From assembly GCA_013297755.1 (NCBI GenBank), contig JAAFIH010000004.1:122087-186086 (forward strand): a stretch of 64,000 nucleotides of DNA, given 5' to 3'. The notes below the pieces were generated by a model, which saw only the letters and a program-made list of their open reading frames with translations, did no database searches and was not told the origin of the DNA. Shown in pieces: positions 23,270 through 33,500 of this stretch. Each line of letters opens with the position of its first letter. Position 1 is the first letter of the stretch. This DNA is from Cytophagales bacterium. GTDB taxonomy: Bacteria > Bacteroidota > Bacteroidia > Cytophagales > UBA9547. Position numbers and translations under genes: made by a program.

Positions 23270-24871
23270 GTGGAAATAGAGGCATATCATCATACAAAAA
23301 ATAAATTTGGGCAATACTTTACACCAAAAGTAATGGCTGATTTTATGATTGAAATGGCTAATATTTCTGAAAAATCAAGAATTTTAGAACCTTCTTGTGG
23401 AGAAGGTGTATTTTTAGACTTATTACGACAAAAAGGATTTGATAATTTAACAGCATTTGAAATAGACCATGAATTAGCACAAGAATTTGATTGTGTAAGA
23501 TATGAGAGTTTTGTATCAGCAAAAATTGACGAAAAATTTGATTTAATTATTGGCAATCCACCTTATATTCGTTGGAAAAATCTTGAAGATGAACTAAAAC
23601 AAGAACTTTCAGCCAATCCAATTTGGAATAAATATTTTAACTCACTCTGCGACTATCTCTATATTTTTATTCTAAAATCTATTGAGTTACTAAACGATAA
23701 CGGACAACTTATTTTTATTTGCCCTGAATATTGGATGAATACTACTCATTCAATTTCATTAAGAAATTATATGGTTCAAAATGGCTATTTTGAAGAAATT
23801 TATCACTTCAACGAAACGCCAATTTTTGACAAAGTAACGGTTTCAATTGTCATATTTAAGTTTGTAAAAAGTAAAGAGAGCATAGAAAAAATAAAAGTTT
23901 CAAAATTTTACGCTAATCAAAAACTGACAACTGAAACATTACACAATCTTAAAAATCAAATTCCATTTAAAGATGCTGAATTTTTAAGTGTTTCACAGTT
24001 TAAAGTTAATCAACGATGGCTTTTGCAATCAGACATTGTCAGACAAGAATTACAAATTTTAGAAACTAACTGCTTAAAGAAAAATCAGAATACATTACTT
24101 AATTTGTTTGACGAGGACAAACAAGAATTTCATACTATCGGTGATTTTTGTGATATTGGCAATGGTTTAGTGAGTGGTTTGGACAAGGCATTTCAAGTGA
24201 ATGGACACGTTTTAATAGAAAATGAACTCAATGCCACAATTAATGTAGTAAAAGCAAAAGATTTAAAGCCTTTTGTAATAGATAACATAACAAAATACAT
24301 ATATATAAATGAAGGCTTGAAAGAAGAAAGTTTTAAAGAAAATTATCCTAATTTTTATATTCATTTCCAAAAATACAAGTCAGATTTAGATAAAAGATAC
24401 CAATATAACCGAAAAATAAATTATTGGGAATGGGTATTATTGCGAAATTTCAATTTATTCAAAAAAGAAGAAAAAAGAATTTTTGTGCCTTGTAAAGAAA
24501 GAATTTCAAATAAAGATTATTTTCGTTTTGCTTTGGTTGATGAAGGTGTTTTTCCAACACAAGATGTAACTGCCATATTCAAAAAATCAAATACAAAGGA
24601 AAGCATTGAATATATTTTAGCATACCTGAACAATCCTGTTGTTTTTGATTGGTTAAAATGTAATGGTATAGTAAAAGGAAACATTGTAGAATTTTCTGAA
24701 AAACCAATATCCAGTATTCCTTTTAGAGTGATTGATTGGAAAAATGAAAAAGAAGTAGAATTACATCATTTAATTTCTGAACAAACCAAAAATTATCTTA
24801 AAAGTAAAGACAAATTTTTGCTTGACTTGATTAATCAATCATTTAACAAATTATTTAGCATAACACAATGA
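23270..24871 (+). CDS. N6-adenine DNA methyltransferase of HincII-type RM system
   Basis: A 533-residue gamma-class-like N6A methyltransferase with GTG start (no better ATG nearby). Motif X GQYFTPKVMADFM (14-26), motif I ILEPSCGEGVFL (38-49) binding SAM, and motif IV NPPY (96-99) are visible; the C-terminal half is the target-recognition region. The stop overlaps the start of the HincII-like nuclease by ATGA (24,868-24,871). It should methylate adenine in the same sequence that the partner cuts (predicted GTYRAC) and protect the host. Independent of the phage. Confidence 0.9.
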   Translation: MEIEAYHHTKNKFGQYFTPKVMADFMIEMANISEKSRILEPSCGEGVFLDLLRQKGFDNLTAFEIDHELAQEFDCVRYESFVSAKIDEKFDLIIGNPPYIRWKNLEDELKQELSANPIWNKYFNSLCDYLYIFILKSIELLNDNGQLIFICPEYWMNTTHSISLRNYMVQNGYFEEIYHFNETPIFDKVTVSIVIFKFVKSKESIEKIKVSKFYANQKLTTETLHNLKNQIPFKDAEFLSVSQFKVNQRWLLQSDIVRQELQILETNCLKKNQNTLLNLFDEDKQEFHTIGDFCDIGNGLVSGLDKAFQVNGHVLIENELNATINVVKAKDLKPFVIDNITKYIYINEGLKEESFKENYPNFYIHFQKYKSDLDKRYQYNRKINYWEWVLLRNFNLFKKEEKRIFVPCKERISNKDYFRFALVDEGVFPTQDVTAIFKKSNTKESIEYILAYLNNPVVFDWLKCNGIVKGNIVEFSEKPISSIPFRVIDWKNEKEVELHHLISEQTKNYLKSKDKFLLDLINQSFNKLFSITQ

Positions 24872-25632
24872 ATGTAAATTATACAGAATTAATCAAAAGC
24901 ATAAAAAGGACGTTTGTACAAAAACCACTTTCAGGTACTTTGTCAGGGCATTCAGCTGGAGAACCTTTTGACAAACACGTTTATAGCGAAATCAAAAAGC
25001 AATTACCCAATAACACATTTAGACAATACGAATATTTAAACGATTTGTATAGTAAAAACGCTGAAATCATAGGAGTTCAAGCAAGACAAGCCTTGTTTAA
25101 CTCACCAAGTGTATTGTTTTTGTTGAGCAGAGGAAAAGAGGCAACAAAAAAATGGTCGTTAGAAAATCCATTTGACGAAAAACAAGATGATACTGCGGAC
25201 ATTCTTGTTGTCAAAGACAATTTTTACGAAGTAATTGACATAAAGACAAGAAACTTGTCCAAAACAGCACAAGCACCAAATATTATTTCAGCATTCAAAT
25301 TAGCTCAACTTTGTGCTATTATGTTGGATAATAAAGAGTTTGACAACCTTTCAATCAATTATTTTGAAGTAGATTGGCTTTTAGAACAAGACAAATTAGT
25401 TTGTAAAGACGCACATTTTGTAAGCCTATTTAAGTCAATTCCAGAAAACTTGTATATCAATTGGGCTGCTGCCATGCAAATTCAATTTCATGTTTGTAAC
25501 TTAGACCAAGACTTTAAAGGTACAATAGAAGAGTGGGCAAAAACTTACTTAAAACATTTTGTAGCACAAGTATATAGGCGTTCAGAATATATGATTGAGA
25601 AGTATGCTAAACCGTTTGAAAAATATATTTAA
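24868..25632 (+). CDS. HincII-like type II restriction endonuclease (predicted GTYRAC)
   Basis: A 254-residue protein closely similar, as I remember the sequence, to HincII (258 residues). The PD-(D/E)xK active site is Asp111 (DDTAD), Asp124 and Lys126 (DIKTRN); HincII uses Asp114, Asp127 and Lys129, a uniform offset of three. The DNA-intercalating Gln138 of HincII corresponds to Gln135 (TAQAPN), and YINWAAAMQIQFHV is conserved. HincII cuts GTY^RAC to blunt ends; the same specificity is predicted. Four-base overlap with the methyltransferase gene couples their translation. Confidence 0.9.
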   Translation: MNVNYTELIKSIKRTFVQKPLSGTLSGHSAGEPFDKHVYSEIKKQLPNNTFRQYEYLNDLYSKNAEIIGVQARQALFNSPSVLFLLSRGKEATKKWSLENPFDEKQDDTADILVVKDNFYEVIDIKTRNLSKTAQAPNIISAFKLAQLCAIMLDNKEFDNLSINYFEVDWLLEQDKLVCKDAHFVSLFKSIPENLYINWAAAMQIQFHVCNLDQDFKGTIEEWAKTYLKHFVAQVYRRSEYMIEKYAKPFEKYI

Positions 25633-25671
25633 CTAACAAAAAAATATACATTTAATAAAAAAAATTATTAC

Positions 25672-26610
25672 ATGAAAAAAATATTAATAACAGGTGGACT
25701 AGGCAATTTGGGTTCTTGGCTTACAGAGCATTTTGCAAATCAAAATGAAGAGGTTTGGGTACTTGCCAAAAATTATAGAAAATTAGATACCAAAGCAAAA
25801 TACCATCTTATCCATTGCGATTTGGCTGATTATCAAGATGTTAGCCAAAAATTAAAAGATACAAACTTTGATATTGTCATTCATGCTGGCAGCGTAAACG
25901 ATGGATTTGTACCCGATTATTTCAAAATAGCACTTGAGGTAAATGTGCTAGGCACTCGTAATTTATTAGAATTTTTTAAAGATAAGAAATTAGAAAATTT
26001 TATCTATTTTTCTACTTTTCAAGTGTATGGCAAATATGCTGGCACTATTGATGAGAACACGCCCACAGAACCCAAAAATGACTATGGAGCTACCCATTTA
26101 TTTGCCGAATTTTATATAAAACAGTTTTTTTATTCACATCAAATGCCACATACTATTTTGCGACTTACCAATAGTTATGGCTGCCCCAAAGATTATAAAT
26201 CCTCAAAATGGTATCTTATACTGAACGATTTATCAAAAATGGCTTTTGAAAAAAAACAAATAGTTCTAAAATCTAATGGGCAAGCTCCCAGAGATTTTAT
26301 ATGGATGGGCGATGTGGCACATATTGTTGCAAAAATGGCTTCTACACAAGCTACAAACGACACTTATAATATTGCAGGTGAGAAAACTTTGACTATGCTC
26401 GAAATAGCTTCATTTGTAAAAAAAGCCTATCAAAATAAATACAAAATCGATATTCCAATACACATAAACTCGGCAGATACTACTATTTATCCAAAAGATT
26501 TAAAAGTAACTGCTACTAAGTTGAAATTAAAATTTAATTACAATTTATCTGATAAATTTGTAGACGAATCTACGGCTATTTTTGAGTTTTTGGAAAAACA
26601 AATAAAGTAA
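25672..26610 (+). CDS. NAD-dependent epimerase/dehydratase, extended SDR with altered catalytic lysine
   Basis: A 312-residue SDR-family nucleotide-sugar epimerase/dehydratase. The cofactor-binding TGGLGNLG (7-14) and the active-site strand YFSTFQVYG (112-120) are present, and the later GDVAHI and NIAGEKTLT segments are typical. The catalytic Tyr138 is in DYGATHLFAE, where the usual YxxxK Lys is His142, so activity as a redox epimerase is doubtful. Substrate unknown; a sugar-nucleotide for surface polysaccharide is likely from family. Directly downstream of the RM genes, with 39 bp between. Confidence 0.75.
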   Translation: MKKILITGGLGNLGSWLTEHFANQNEEVWVLAKNYRKLDTKAKYHLIHCDLADYQDVSQKLKDTNFDIVIHAGSVNDGFVPDYFKIALEVNVLGTRNLLEFFKDKKLENFIYFSTFQVYGKYAGTIDENTPTEPKNDYGATHLFAEFYIKQFFYSHQMPHTILRLTNSYGCPKDYKSSKWYLILNDLSKMAFEKKQIVLKSNGQAPRDFIWMGDVAHIVAKMASTQATNDTYNIAGEKTLTMLEIASFVKKAYQNKYKIDIPIHINSADTTIYPKDLKVTATKLKLKFNYNLSDKFVDESTAIFEFLEKQIK

Positions 26611-26713
26611 TATTTTTTAATTATTAAATAATATAAACATTTGTATACTTTTAAAGTTATATGTCTAACTTTTAAAAAAAAATTAATAATAATTTGATTT
26701 ATAAAACAAAAAA

Positions 26714-27352
26714 ATGCTCAAAATTGATGATTTAAGGTTAAATTACACACGTTCTTCGTTAGAGATTGAAGAAGTATACAAAAATCCAATCCAACAATTA
26801 GAGGCTTGGTTTTCTGAAGCTATTGCTCAAAATATAATCGAACCCAATGCCATGGTTTTGAGTACTGTCGATCGATTTCATAAGCCACATTCAAGAGTGG
26901 TGTTGGCCAAAGCAATTTCTAACGATGGTATACAATTTTTCACAAACTATACCAGCCACAAAGCTCAAGATTTGGATTCAAATCAAAACGCTTGTGTTAC
27001 TTTTTTTTACCCAGATTTGGAACGACAAATTCGTATAGAAGGCACAGTAGGTAAAATATCTAGGGAAGAATCTGAAAAATATTTTCATTCAAGACCCAAA
27101 AGTAGTCAAATTGGAGCCCACGTTTCTGATCAAAGTAAAGTAATACATTCGAGAGAAATATTAGAACAAAAACAAGCCCTTTTAGAATCACAATTTGAAG
27201 GCAAGGTAATACCTTTGCCCGATTTTTGGGGTGGATATTTGCTCAAACCAACTTATTTTGAATTTTGGCAAGGCCGCACCAGTCGTTTACATGATAGAAT
27301 TGCTTACACACTATCAGAAAATGGATGGAAAATAGAGAGATTGTCTCCTTAA
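26714..27352 (+). CDS. pdxH: Pyridoxamine 5'-phosphate oxidase
   Basis: A 212-residue FMN enzyme that oxidises pyridoxine/pyridoxamine 5'-phosphate to PLP. Motifs: PNAMVLSTVDRFHKPHSRVVLAKAI, FFTNYTSHKAQDL (FMN site), ARQIRIEG-like ERQIRIEGTVGKI, YFHSRPKSSQIGAHVSDQS, WGGYLLKPTYFEFWQG and the C-terminal SRLHDRIAYTL. Length is typical. It is a single gene with 102 bp of AT-rich upstream DNA. Confidence 0.95.
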   Translation: MLKIDDLRLNYTRSSLEIEEVYKNPIQQLEAWFSEAIAQNIIEPNAMVLSTVDRFHKPHSRVVLAKAISNDGIQFFTNYTSHKAQDLDSNQNACVTFFYPDLERQIRIEGTVGKISREESEKYFHSRPKSSQIGAHVSDQSKVIHSREILEQKQALLESQFEGKVIPLPDFWGGYLLKPTYFEFWQGRTSRLHDRIAYTLSENGWKIERLSP

Positions 27353-27420
27353 TTTGATGATTTTAAAATAGGGATATCAATGTTGTTTACTTAATTATTT
27401 TGTAGCTTCCTATCTTAGTT

Positions 27421-27437
27421 TTTCTCCAAAGGAGAAA
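27421..27437. terminator. Possible hairpin between convergent pdxH and namZ-like genes
   Basis: TTTCTCC-AAA-GGAGAAA is a 7-bp stem in the 115-bp convergent spacer. No T-run follows in either direction, so termination is possible only with help. Low confidence. Confidence 0.3.
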
Positions 27438-27467
27438 GATAATATGAATCCTAAATAATCGACCTCT

Positions 27468-28601
27468 TTATGGATATAGTAAATATTTGGCTCTTATCAA
27501 TTTGTATTTTTCTAAGTCTGTTTGCCAAGTGTTTTCGATTTCTGTCATGTATGCTCCATTTTTGATTTGTTCTTTAGTTATTTTATTTCCTATAAGTTTA
27601 TCGAAAAAATTATTAAAATATTTATCTTTATCCTTACTTTTATTATAAAAATCAATCACATATTTTAAAGTAAAATAGGGTAAGATTTCTAATTTCATAA
27701 AATCTAATCCATAACATTTTTTGCCTTCGTGCATAGGATTTTTGGCCATGCCTTCAATGGATTGTGGTGTAAATACATAATCTCCAAAACTAGAATCTGG
27801 GTATCCAATAGCCTGAAAAGGAAATTCTGTACCTCTAGCCACACTTATATTTGTACCCTCAAACAAACAAAGTGAAGGATATAAACTTATGCTTTTGCTG
27901 TTTGGCAAATTAGGCGATGGTTTTATGGGCAAAACATATTTCATGGAATGATTATAGTTTTTGCATGGAATTACTGTAAGATTTATAGGTTTTGAAATCC
28001 ATTTTTCTCCTACAATCATTTTTGCAAGTTCGCCCACAGTCAGGCCATGTACAATGGGTATTGGGTGCATTCCTACAAATGATTTTAGGGCTGTATCGAG
28101 CACTGGGCCTCCTACATACATGCCATTGGGGTTGGGTCTATCCAATATAATAAGTGGCTTTTTGGCCTCTGCACAAGCCTCCATTACATAGTGCATGGTC
28201 GAGATATAGGTATAAAACCTACATCCAACATCTTGGATATCAAAAAGTAATATATCTACTTTATTTAATTGTTCTAAAGATGGTTTTTTATTTTTACCAT
28301 AAAGCGAAACTATGGCAATACCAGTTTTGGGGTCTGTGCTAGAATTTACTTTTTCGCCAGCATCGGCAGTGCCTCTAAATCCATGTTCGGGTCCAAATAT
28401 GGTTTGTATATTTATTTTAAGTTTTACGAGGGTGTCTACCAAATGCACTCCACGAACCTCTGATGTTTGATTGACTACAAGCCCTATTTTTTTGTTTTTC
28501 AACAAAGGTAAGATTTTTCTTAAATCATAAGCTGCTGGTTGTGGTTGTGCCATACAATAGCTTGCAGCGAATAATAGTATTATAAAAATATAATTTTTCA
28601 T
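27468..28601 (-). CDS. Exo-beta-N-acetylmuramidase NamZ-like (DUF1343)
   Basis: A 377-residue secreted protein: signal peptide MKNYIFIILLFAASYCMAQ, then the DUF1343 motifs TIFGPEHGFRG, LLFDIQDVGCRFYTYIS, LIILDRPNPNG and a C-terminal-half LFEGTNISVARGTEFPFQ. NamZ removes terminal MurNAc from peptidoglycan fragments in recycling; the mature protein would act in the periplasm. Members with these four blocks form the family; the enzyme activity is inferred. It overlaps no gene and lies 14 bp from the DinB-like gene in the same direction. Confidence 0.85.
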   Translation of the reverse strand: MKNYIFIILLFAASYCMAQPQPAAYDLRKILPLLKNKKIGLVVNQTSEVRGVHLVDTLVKLKINIQTIFGPEHGFRGTADAGEKVNSSTDPKTGIAIVSLYGKNKKPSLEQLNKVDILLFDIQDVGCRFYTYISTMHYVMEACAEAKKPLIILDRPNPNGMYVGGPVLDTALKSFVGMHPIPIVHGLTVGELAKMIVGEKWISKPINLTVIPCKNYNHSMKYVLPIKPSPNLPNSKSISLYPSLCLFEGTNISVARGTEFPFQAIGYPDSSFGDYVFTPQSIEGMAKNPMHEGKKCYGLDFMKLEILPYFTLKYVIDFYNKSKDKDKYFNNFFDKLIGNKITKEQIKNGAYMTEIENTWQTDLEKYKLIRAKYLLYP

Positions 28602-28614
28602 TTTTTTTTCATTT

Positions 28615-29067
28615 TTAAATTAATCCAAATTGGGTAAAGTGGTGTTTAAAGTGTTTTTGGTGAAACTTGTCCCATTGGTCTTTGTTTAAGTTACCAAAAG
28701 TAGGGCTATATAAAGTAGTGTTTTCATTTTTTTGCCAAAAATCTTTATAAATTTCTAATTCAGTTATAAATTCTTGAATAGCATTATTCAAAGAAATATG
28801 TTTTAAAGCTGGTAAGTTTTCGCCTGTCAATGGACTTATAAAACCTTTTGGAAAATCATTTTTGCCCATTAAAAACTTTTTTAAACCATCAAATATATGT
28901 TCTGGCACATCTGGCATTTTTTGTGGATTATTACCATTAGACATTTGAAGTGTTTCGGTCAGGTGTTCTATACAATGCTGAAAAGACATTTTGCCCCACA
29001 TTGGCACTGTACTTGGTGAGATTTGTAATAAAAAATCTGTAAAATTTATTTCTTTGAAGTCTTGCAA
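28615..29067 (-). CDS. DinB-like/DUF1569 protein
   Basis: A 150-residue four-helix protein: PMWGKMSFQHCIEHLTETLQ near the N-terminus and DKFHQKHFKHHFTQFGL at the end, where His residues of the two motifs (31, 35 and later ones) could bind metal as in DinB/YfiT-type proteins. DUF1569 proteins have this W-x-K-M-x-x-Q-x-x-x-E-H-L signature. The function is unknown; some relatives are thiol transferases or accessory proteins. Same orientation as the NamZ-like gene, which it precedes. Confidence 0.7.
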   Translation of the reverse strand: MQDFKEINFTDFLLQISPSTVPMWGKMSFQHCIEHLTETLQMSNGNNPQKMPDVPEHIFDGLKKFLMGKNDFPKGFISPLTGENLPALKHISLNNAIQEFITELEIYKDFWQKNENTTLYSPTFGNLNKDQWDKFHQKHFKHHFTQFGLI

Positions 29068-29466
29068 TCTTAGTATTTTAAAACAAATGTAGTAATTTGA
29101 GAGTTACAAATGATTTTTTGCTTAAATTTTGATTAAGATTTTATTTATACATTAATTTATTTTATTTTTTTTTAAAAAAAATCAAAAAATTGATTTATAT
29201 CATTTTTTTAGACTTTTTTTTTTTCAAATTTTGCAAATCAAAAAAATACAAAACTTTTGTTCTATTGAACTCAATCTTTGTTTTTATATCTCTTTAGATA
29301 CAATATTAGCTATCTATATTTTAATTTTACAGGTTTCCTGGATAATTATATCTACAACAAATCAAATTTCTTATTATCAAAATTTTGTATCTCACATATA
29401 TATATATGTACGATGAAAAAACAATAATACTATTTTACTTTATTACATTATAAACCCTTACAAAAA
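29068..29466. other. Intergenic region upstream of the surface-protein locus
   Basis: About 400 bp, very A/T-rich with long T-runs. A 61-codon open frame exists at 29,231 but is low-complexity and hydrophobic, with no RBS or neighbours, and is not accepted. It is expected to contain the promoter of the 29,467-44,460 operon; no exact TAnnTTTG box is visible. Confidence 0.6.
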
Positions 29467-30525
29467 ATGAAAAAAATATTACTATTCGTAGGACTAGCTA
29501 CGTCTATTCAGTTCAGTGCATTTGCTCAAGTTGGTATAGATAATCCTCTGCCAGATCCACATTCGATTTTAGACCTCAAAGCCATAGACAAAGGTTTGCT
29601 CATTCCTAGAATGACAACAGCCCAAAGGTTTACTATCTTGTCAAATTGTAATTCTAGCTGTCCATCAGGGTTGCTAGTGTATGATACCGACAAAAAAGGT
29701 TTATTCTATTTAGATGCCAATCAATGGTTTTTGATGTCCCCATTTATTGCTCCAGATGCACTATCTGGTGCTCCAGAGGTTGTTCGTACAGACAATTTGT
29801 TGGTTTCAGATATGGGAATTGGTACAACTCCAGGTGTTGGAGTCAAGCTACAAGTGAAAGGAAACGTAAAAATTAACGAAAATCTAGTAGTTACAAATAA
29901 TACTACCATAGAAACAGGTAATTTGGCAGTAACAACAGGAAATATAACAGCAGGTGGCCCTGTAAATTCGTTGAGTAGTATAGCAGGTACAGGAGCTTTG
30001 CAAGGGAGCTCTTATGGCACATCTACATTTAGAACAGATGGCTCTCCTAACTTTTCGGGCCCTGTACCAAGAGGTGGTATTATTATGTGGAGTGGTACTA
30101 CTGGAAACATACCTGCAGGATGGGCACTTTGCGATGGTGCCAATGGTACTCCAGATTTGAGAGAACGATTTGTAGTAGGAGCAGGTGGCGACAACACTAC
30201 TGTATCTGATGGCACAGGATATACTGTAAATAGCACAGGTGGTACCAATAGGCATACTTTGTCGATGTCTGAAATACCAAATCATAATCATGGCGGTAGT
30301 ACAAATACAGCAGGTGCCCATACACACAATACTTCAATTAGGAGTAGAGGTCTACAAGATGACGACCCTGGAGTACCAGGTTTAGAGCCAGGGAGTGGTG
30401 GTACCAACAGTGTAACCTCAAATAGTGCTGGCGATCATTCACATACTATTAGCTCACAAGGTGGTGATCAACCTCACGAGAATCGTCCTCCTTATTTTGC
30501 ACTTGCTTTCATCATGAAATTATAA
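29467..30525 (+). CDS. Secreted protein with phage tail-collar domain
   Basis: A 352-residue protein with signal peptide (MKKILLFVGLATSIQFSAFAQ). Residues 30-120 carry the HSILDLKAIDKGLLIPRMT pattern common at the start of Bacteroidota surface proteins; 195-245 are a phage Collar domain (GGIIMWSGTTGNIPAGWALC followed by DGANGTPDLRERFVVG); then HxH motifs (HNHGG, HTHN, HSHT) and a HENRPPY end. The second half resembles the prophage fibre (17,159). No T9SS C-terminal signal seen. It starts the co-oriented surface operon 20 bp before the first adhesin, so a partner or ligand-binding role is plausible. Confidence 0.75.
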   Translation: MKKILLFVGLATSIQFSAFAQVGIDNPLPDPHSILDLKAIDKGLLIPRMTTAQRFTILSNCNSSCPSGLLVYDTDKKGLFYLDANQWFLMSPFIAPDALSGAPEVVRTDNLLVSDMGIGTTPGVGVKLQVKGNVKINENLVVTNNTTIETGNLAVTTGNITAGGPVNSLSSIAGTGALQGSSYGTSTFRTDGSPNFSGPVPRGGIIMWSGTTGNIPAGWALCDGANGTPDLRERFVVGAGGDNTTVSDGTGYTVNSTGGTNRHTLSMSEIPNHNHGGSTNTAGAHTHNTSIRSRGLQDDDPGVPGLEPGSGGTNSVTSNSAGDHSHTISSQGGDQPHENRPPYFALAFIMKL

Positions 30526-30544
30526 TTTTAAATTAAAATTTTAT

Positions 30545-33500
30545 ATGAAAAATCTCTACTATAAGCTACTTTTCGTACTTATTGCGATTAGCTTTTGTGC
30601 CAATGCACAAATCATAGACACTGCTGGTGTTACTATCAAAGGCTCTAAATTGTATATCAAATCTGGTACATCAGTGTTTTTGGATGGTAACTTACACAAT
30701 GTTACCAACGATTATCCTTTTGATGTAACCCCTGATGGCGATGTTTTCAACGATGATACGCTCTATTTGGCTGGTAATATCTCCAATAGAATCCTGAATA
30801 AACCATTGTTTAGTTTTGGTGGTACAGTGAGTTTGCGTTATAATTTTCCACAATACTTTAGAAACGATACTATCAATTTCCATAATTTAGTTATTAATAA
30901 AAGTAATAATAAATTGTTTTTACAACGAAGTATCACAGTTGGTAATCAGTTGAGGCTTACCAAAGGAAATGTAGACATGGTGCAGTTTAATATCGATTTG
31001 CTCAATAATGGTAGTTTGGTAGGGGAGAGTTTTCAGAATAACATTTACAGCAATTTGGGTTGGATAATTGCGAGAAATAGATTGTTAAGTCCCTCTAGCT
31101 CAGGCGATATTAGTACATTGAATTTGGGGCTTACCCCTGCCAATGATAACCTAGGATTGACAACTATTTATCGTAGAAACAAAGTGCAAGATAGTCTTGT
31201 AGATGGAAGTATAGAAAGAATGTACGATGTATTTCCTAATACTAATGGCGAATCTGATGTTGCATTTAATTATTTTGATACAGAATGGCAAAATTTGCCT
31301 GGTCCACCATCAGAAAATAATTTTAAATTATTTTTATCTACCCAAACTGGTGTAGTTCAAAGCTCCATTCAAAGTTGGAAAATAGATACCAATGCTGTTG
31401 TAGATATTACTTCTAATAGGGTAAATGCTACAAATAAATTATTCAATACTACTGGCACACGATTGACAGTGGCAGATAGAAATTGCAAAACTATTATACC
31501 AATAGCACTGCCTGATGCTCCAGTTTGGTTTTGTGATGGCGATTCTGTAGTGTTGGATGCTGGCACTTTGGGTACAAAATATCAATGGACAACAGGGGCA
31601 ACAACAAGAACGATAAAAATCAAAACTGCTAGTATCACAGGTATAAAAGACACCATTGGGGTATATGTGTACAATGCCAAAGGTTGTAAAAGTTTCAAAT
31701 CAGTAGAAGTAAATGTGTTTCCAAAACCTACACCCATGTACACTACTGCAGCATCAGCTTGTGCAGGTTCTAGCTTTTTGTTTGCCAATACATCTACTAT
31801 TGTGGGCGGAGTATCGCTCAACTATCTTTGGAAATTTCATGACAACACCACATCAAGTGGAACTAATATTACTAAGTTATATCCATCAACTGGTACATTT
31901 ACTGCTCAGCTGGTAGCTACATCGCCTTATGGTTGCAAAGATTCTATATCCAAAAGTGTGATAGTAGTACCCAAACCTATGGCTAGTTTTAGCATTGATT
32001 TTACTGAAAAATGTGTAGGCCAAACGATTAATCTTACCAACAATTCTACCATTAGTACAGGTGCTATTGGTCTTAGTAATTGGACTTTTGGCGATGGTTT
32101 TTCTTCGGCTTTGTCTGGAGCTTCTGCAATGAATAGTGAAATAAAAGCATATCCAAATCAAGGTAATTATAGCATTAAATTATTGGTTCGCTCTAGTGGG
32201 AATTGTGTTGATTCTATATCAAAAAGTGTAAAAATAAATCCAAAACCTGTGGCCAATTTCAATGCAGTTGGATTAACATCAAATCTACCTACTACTTTAA
32301 ACAATACGTCTAATATCACATCTGGCTTTTCGATTTCTTATTTTTGGGATTTTAGAGATGGATCAGGAAATGTTTCGACAGACAAATCTCCCTTGTATAC
32401 GTACACTGTATCAGGCATTTATAAACCATTTTTAGAGGTTACTTCCAACAAAGGCTGTGTAGACACTTTGAGCAAAACTATAGTAATTTCTGGCTTACCA
32501 ATCGCTAATTTTAGTGTTTCTGCTCCAAATTTGTGTACTTATGATGCTTTTTCATTTTCAAATTTATCAACCATAGATGCAGGCTCACTAGCTTACACTT
32601 GGAATTTTGGAGATGGAACAACATCAACACTTGCTCATCCAACCAAAAAATATACAAATGCAGGTACTTATACTGTTTCCTTGCTTGTAACTGCACAATC
32701 TGGTCTTACGGCAACGTACACTAAAACCATTACTGCCAATCCAGTGCCAAATGCTTCCTTTGTGGCCACAAGTGTTTGTCAAGGTTTAGCAACCAATTTT
32801 ACAAATACTTCCTCTCTTTCGTCTGGTGCTTTTAGCAATTCTTGGGATTTTGGAGATAGCAATATATCAACATTGTTTTCGCCACAACACACATATATAA
32901 ATGTAGGCTCTTACACAGGAAAACTCTTCTTGGTTTCTGATTTTGGTTGCAAAGACACTGCTGAGGTTGTATCAAATGTATATCCTATACCAGTTGCCAA
33001 TTTCACAGTTTCAAATGGTTGCCAAGGTGCTTCTACGGGATTTGTAAACACATCGAGCATTGCTGGCGGTAGTTTTAGTTCGTTTTGGTCTTTGGGCAAT
33101 GCCTCAACATCAACCCAACCCAACCCAATAACCACGTATGCCAGTGCTGGAAATTACATTGTGCGATTAAATATTGATTCTGATAATGGTTGTAGTGCAA
33201 CTATTCAAAAAAATGTTCAGATTTTTGATAATCCAACAGTCAATTTTTCGTCATCCATTGCTTGTACTGGCGACCAAACAAGTTTTACAAACCTTTCGGC
33301 TATTAATTCAGGTACATTAACTTATAGTTGGAATTTTGGCAGTGCAGGAACTTCTACAGGAATCAATCCTACAGTAGTTTTTCCAAACGCAAATTCGTTT
33401 TCGGTTCAACTTACAGCTACATCAAATCAGAATTGTAACAAATCTATTTCTAAAATCGTAGATGTAAAACCACTACCTAATACAGATTTTACGGCAAACG

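Noticed and set aside
29231..29416. 61-codon ORF in the spacer before the collar protein
   Set aside because: Low complexity, A/T-driven, no RBS or homology; treated as chance.
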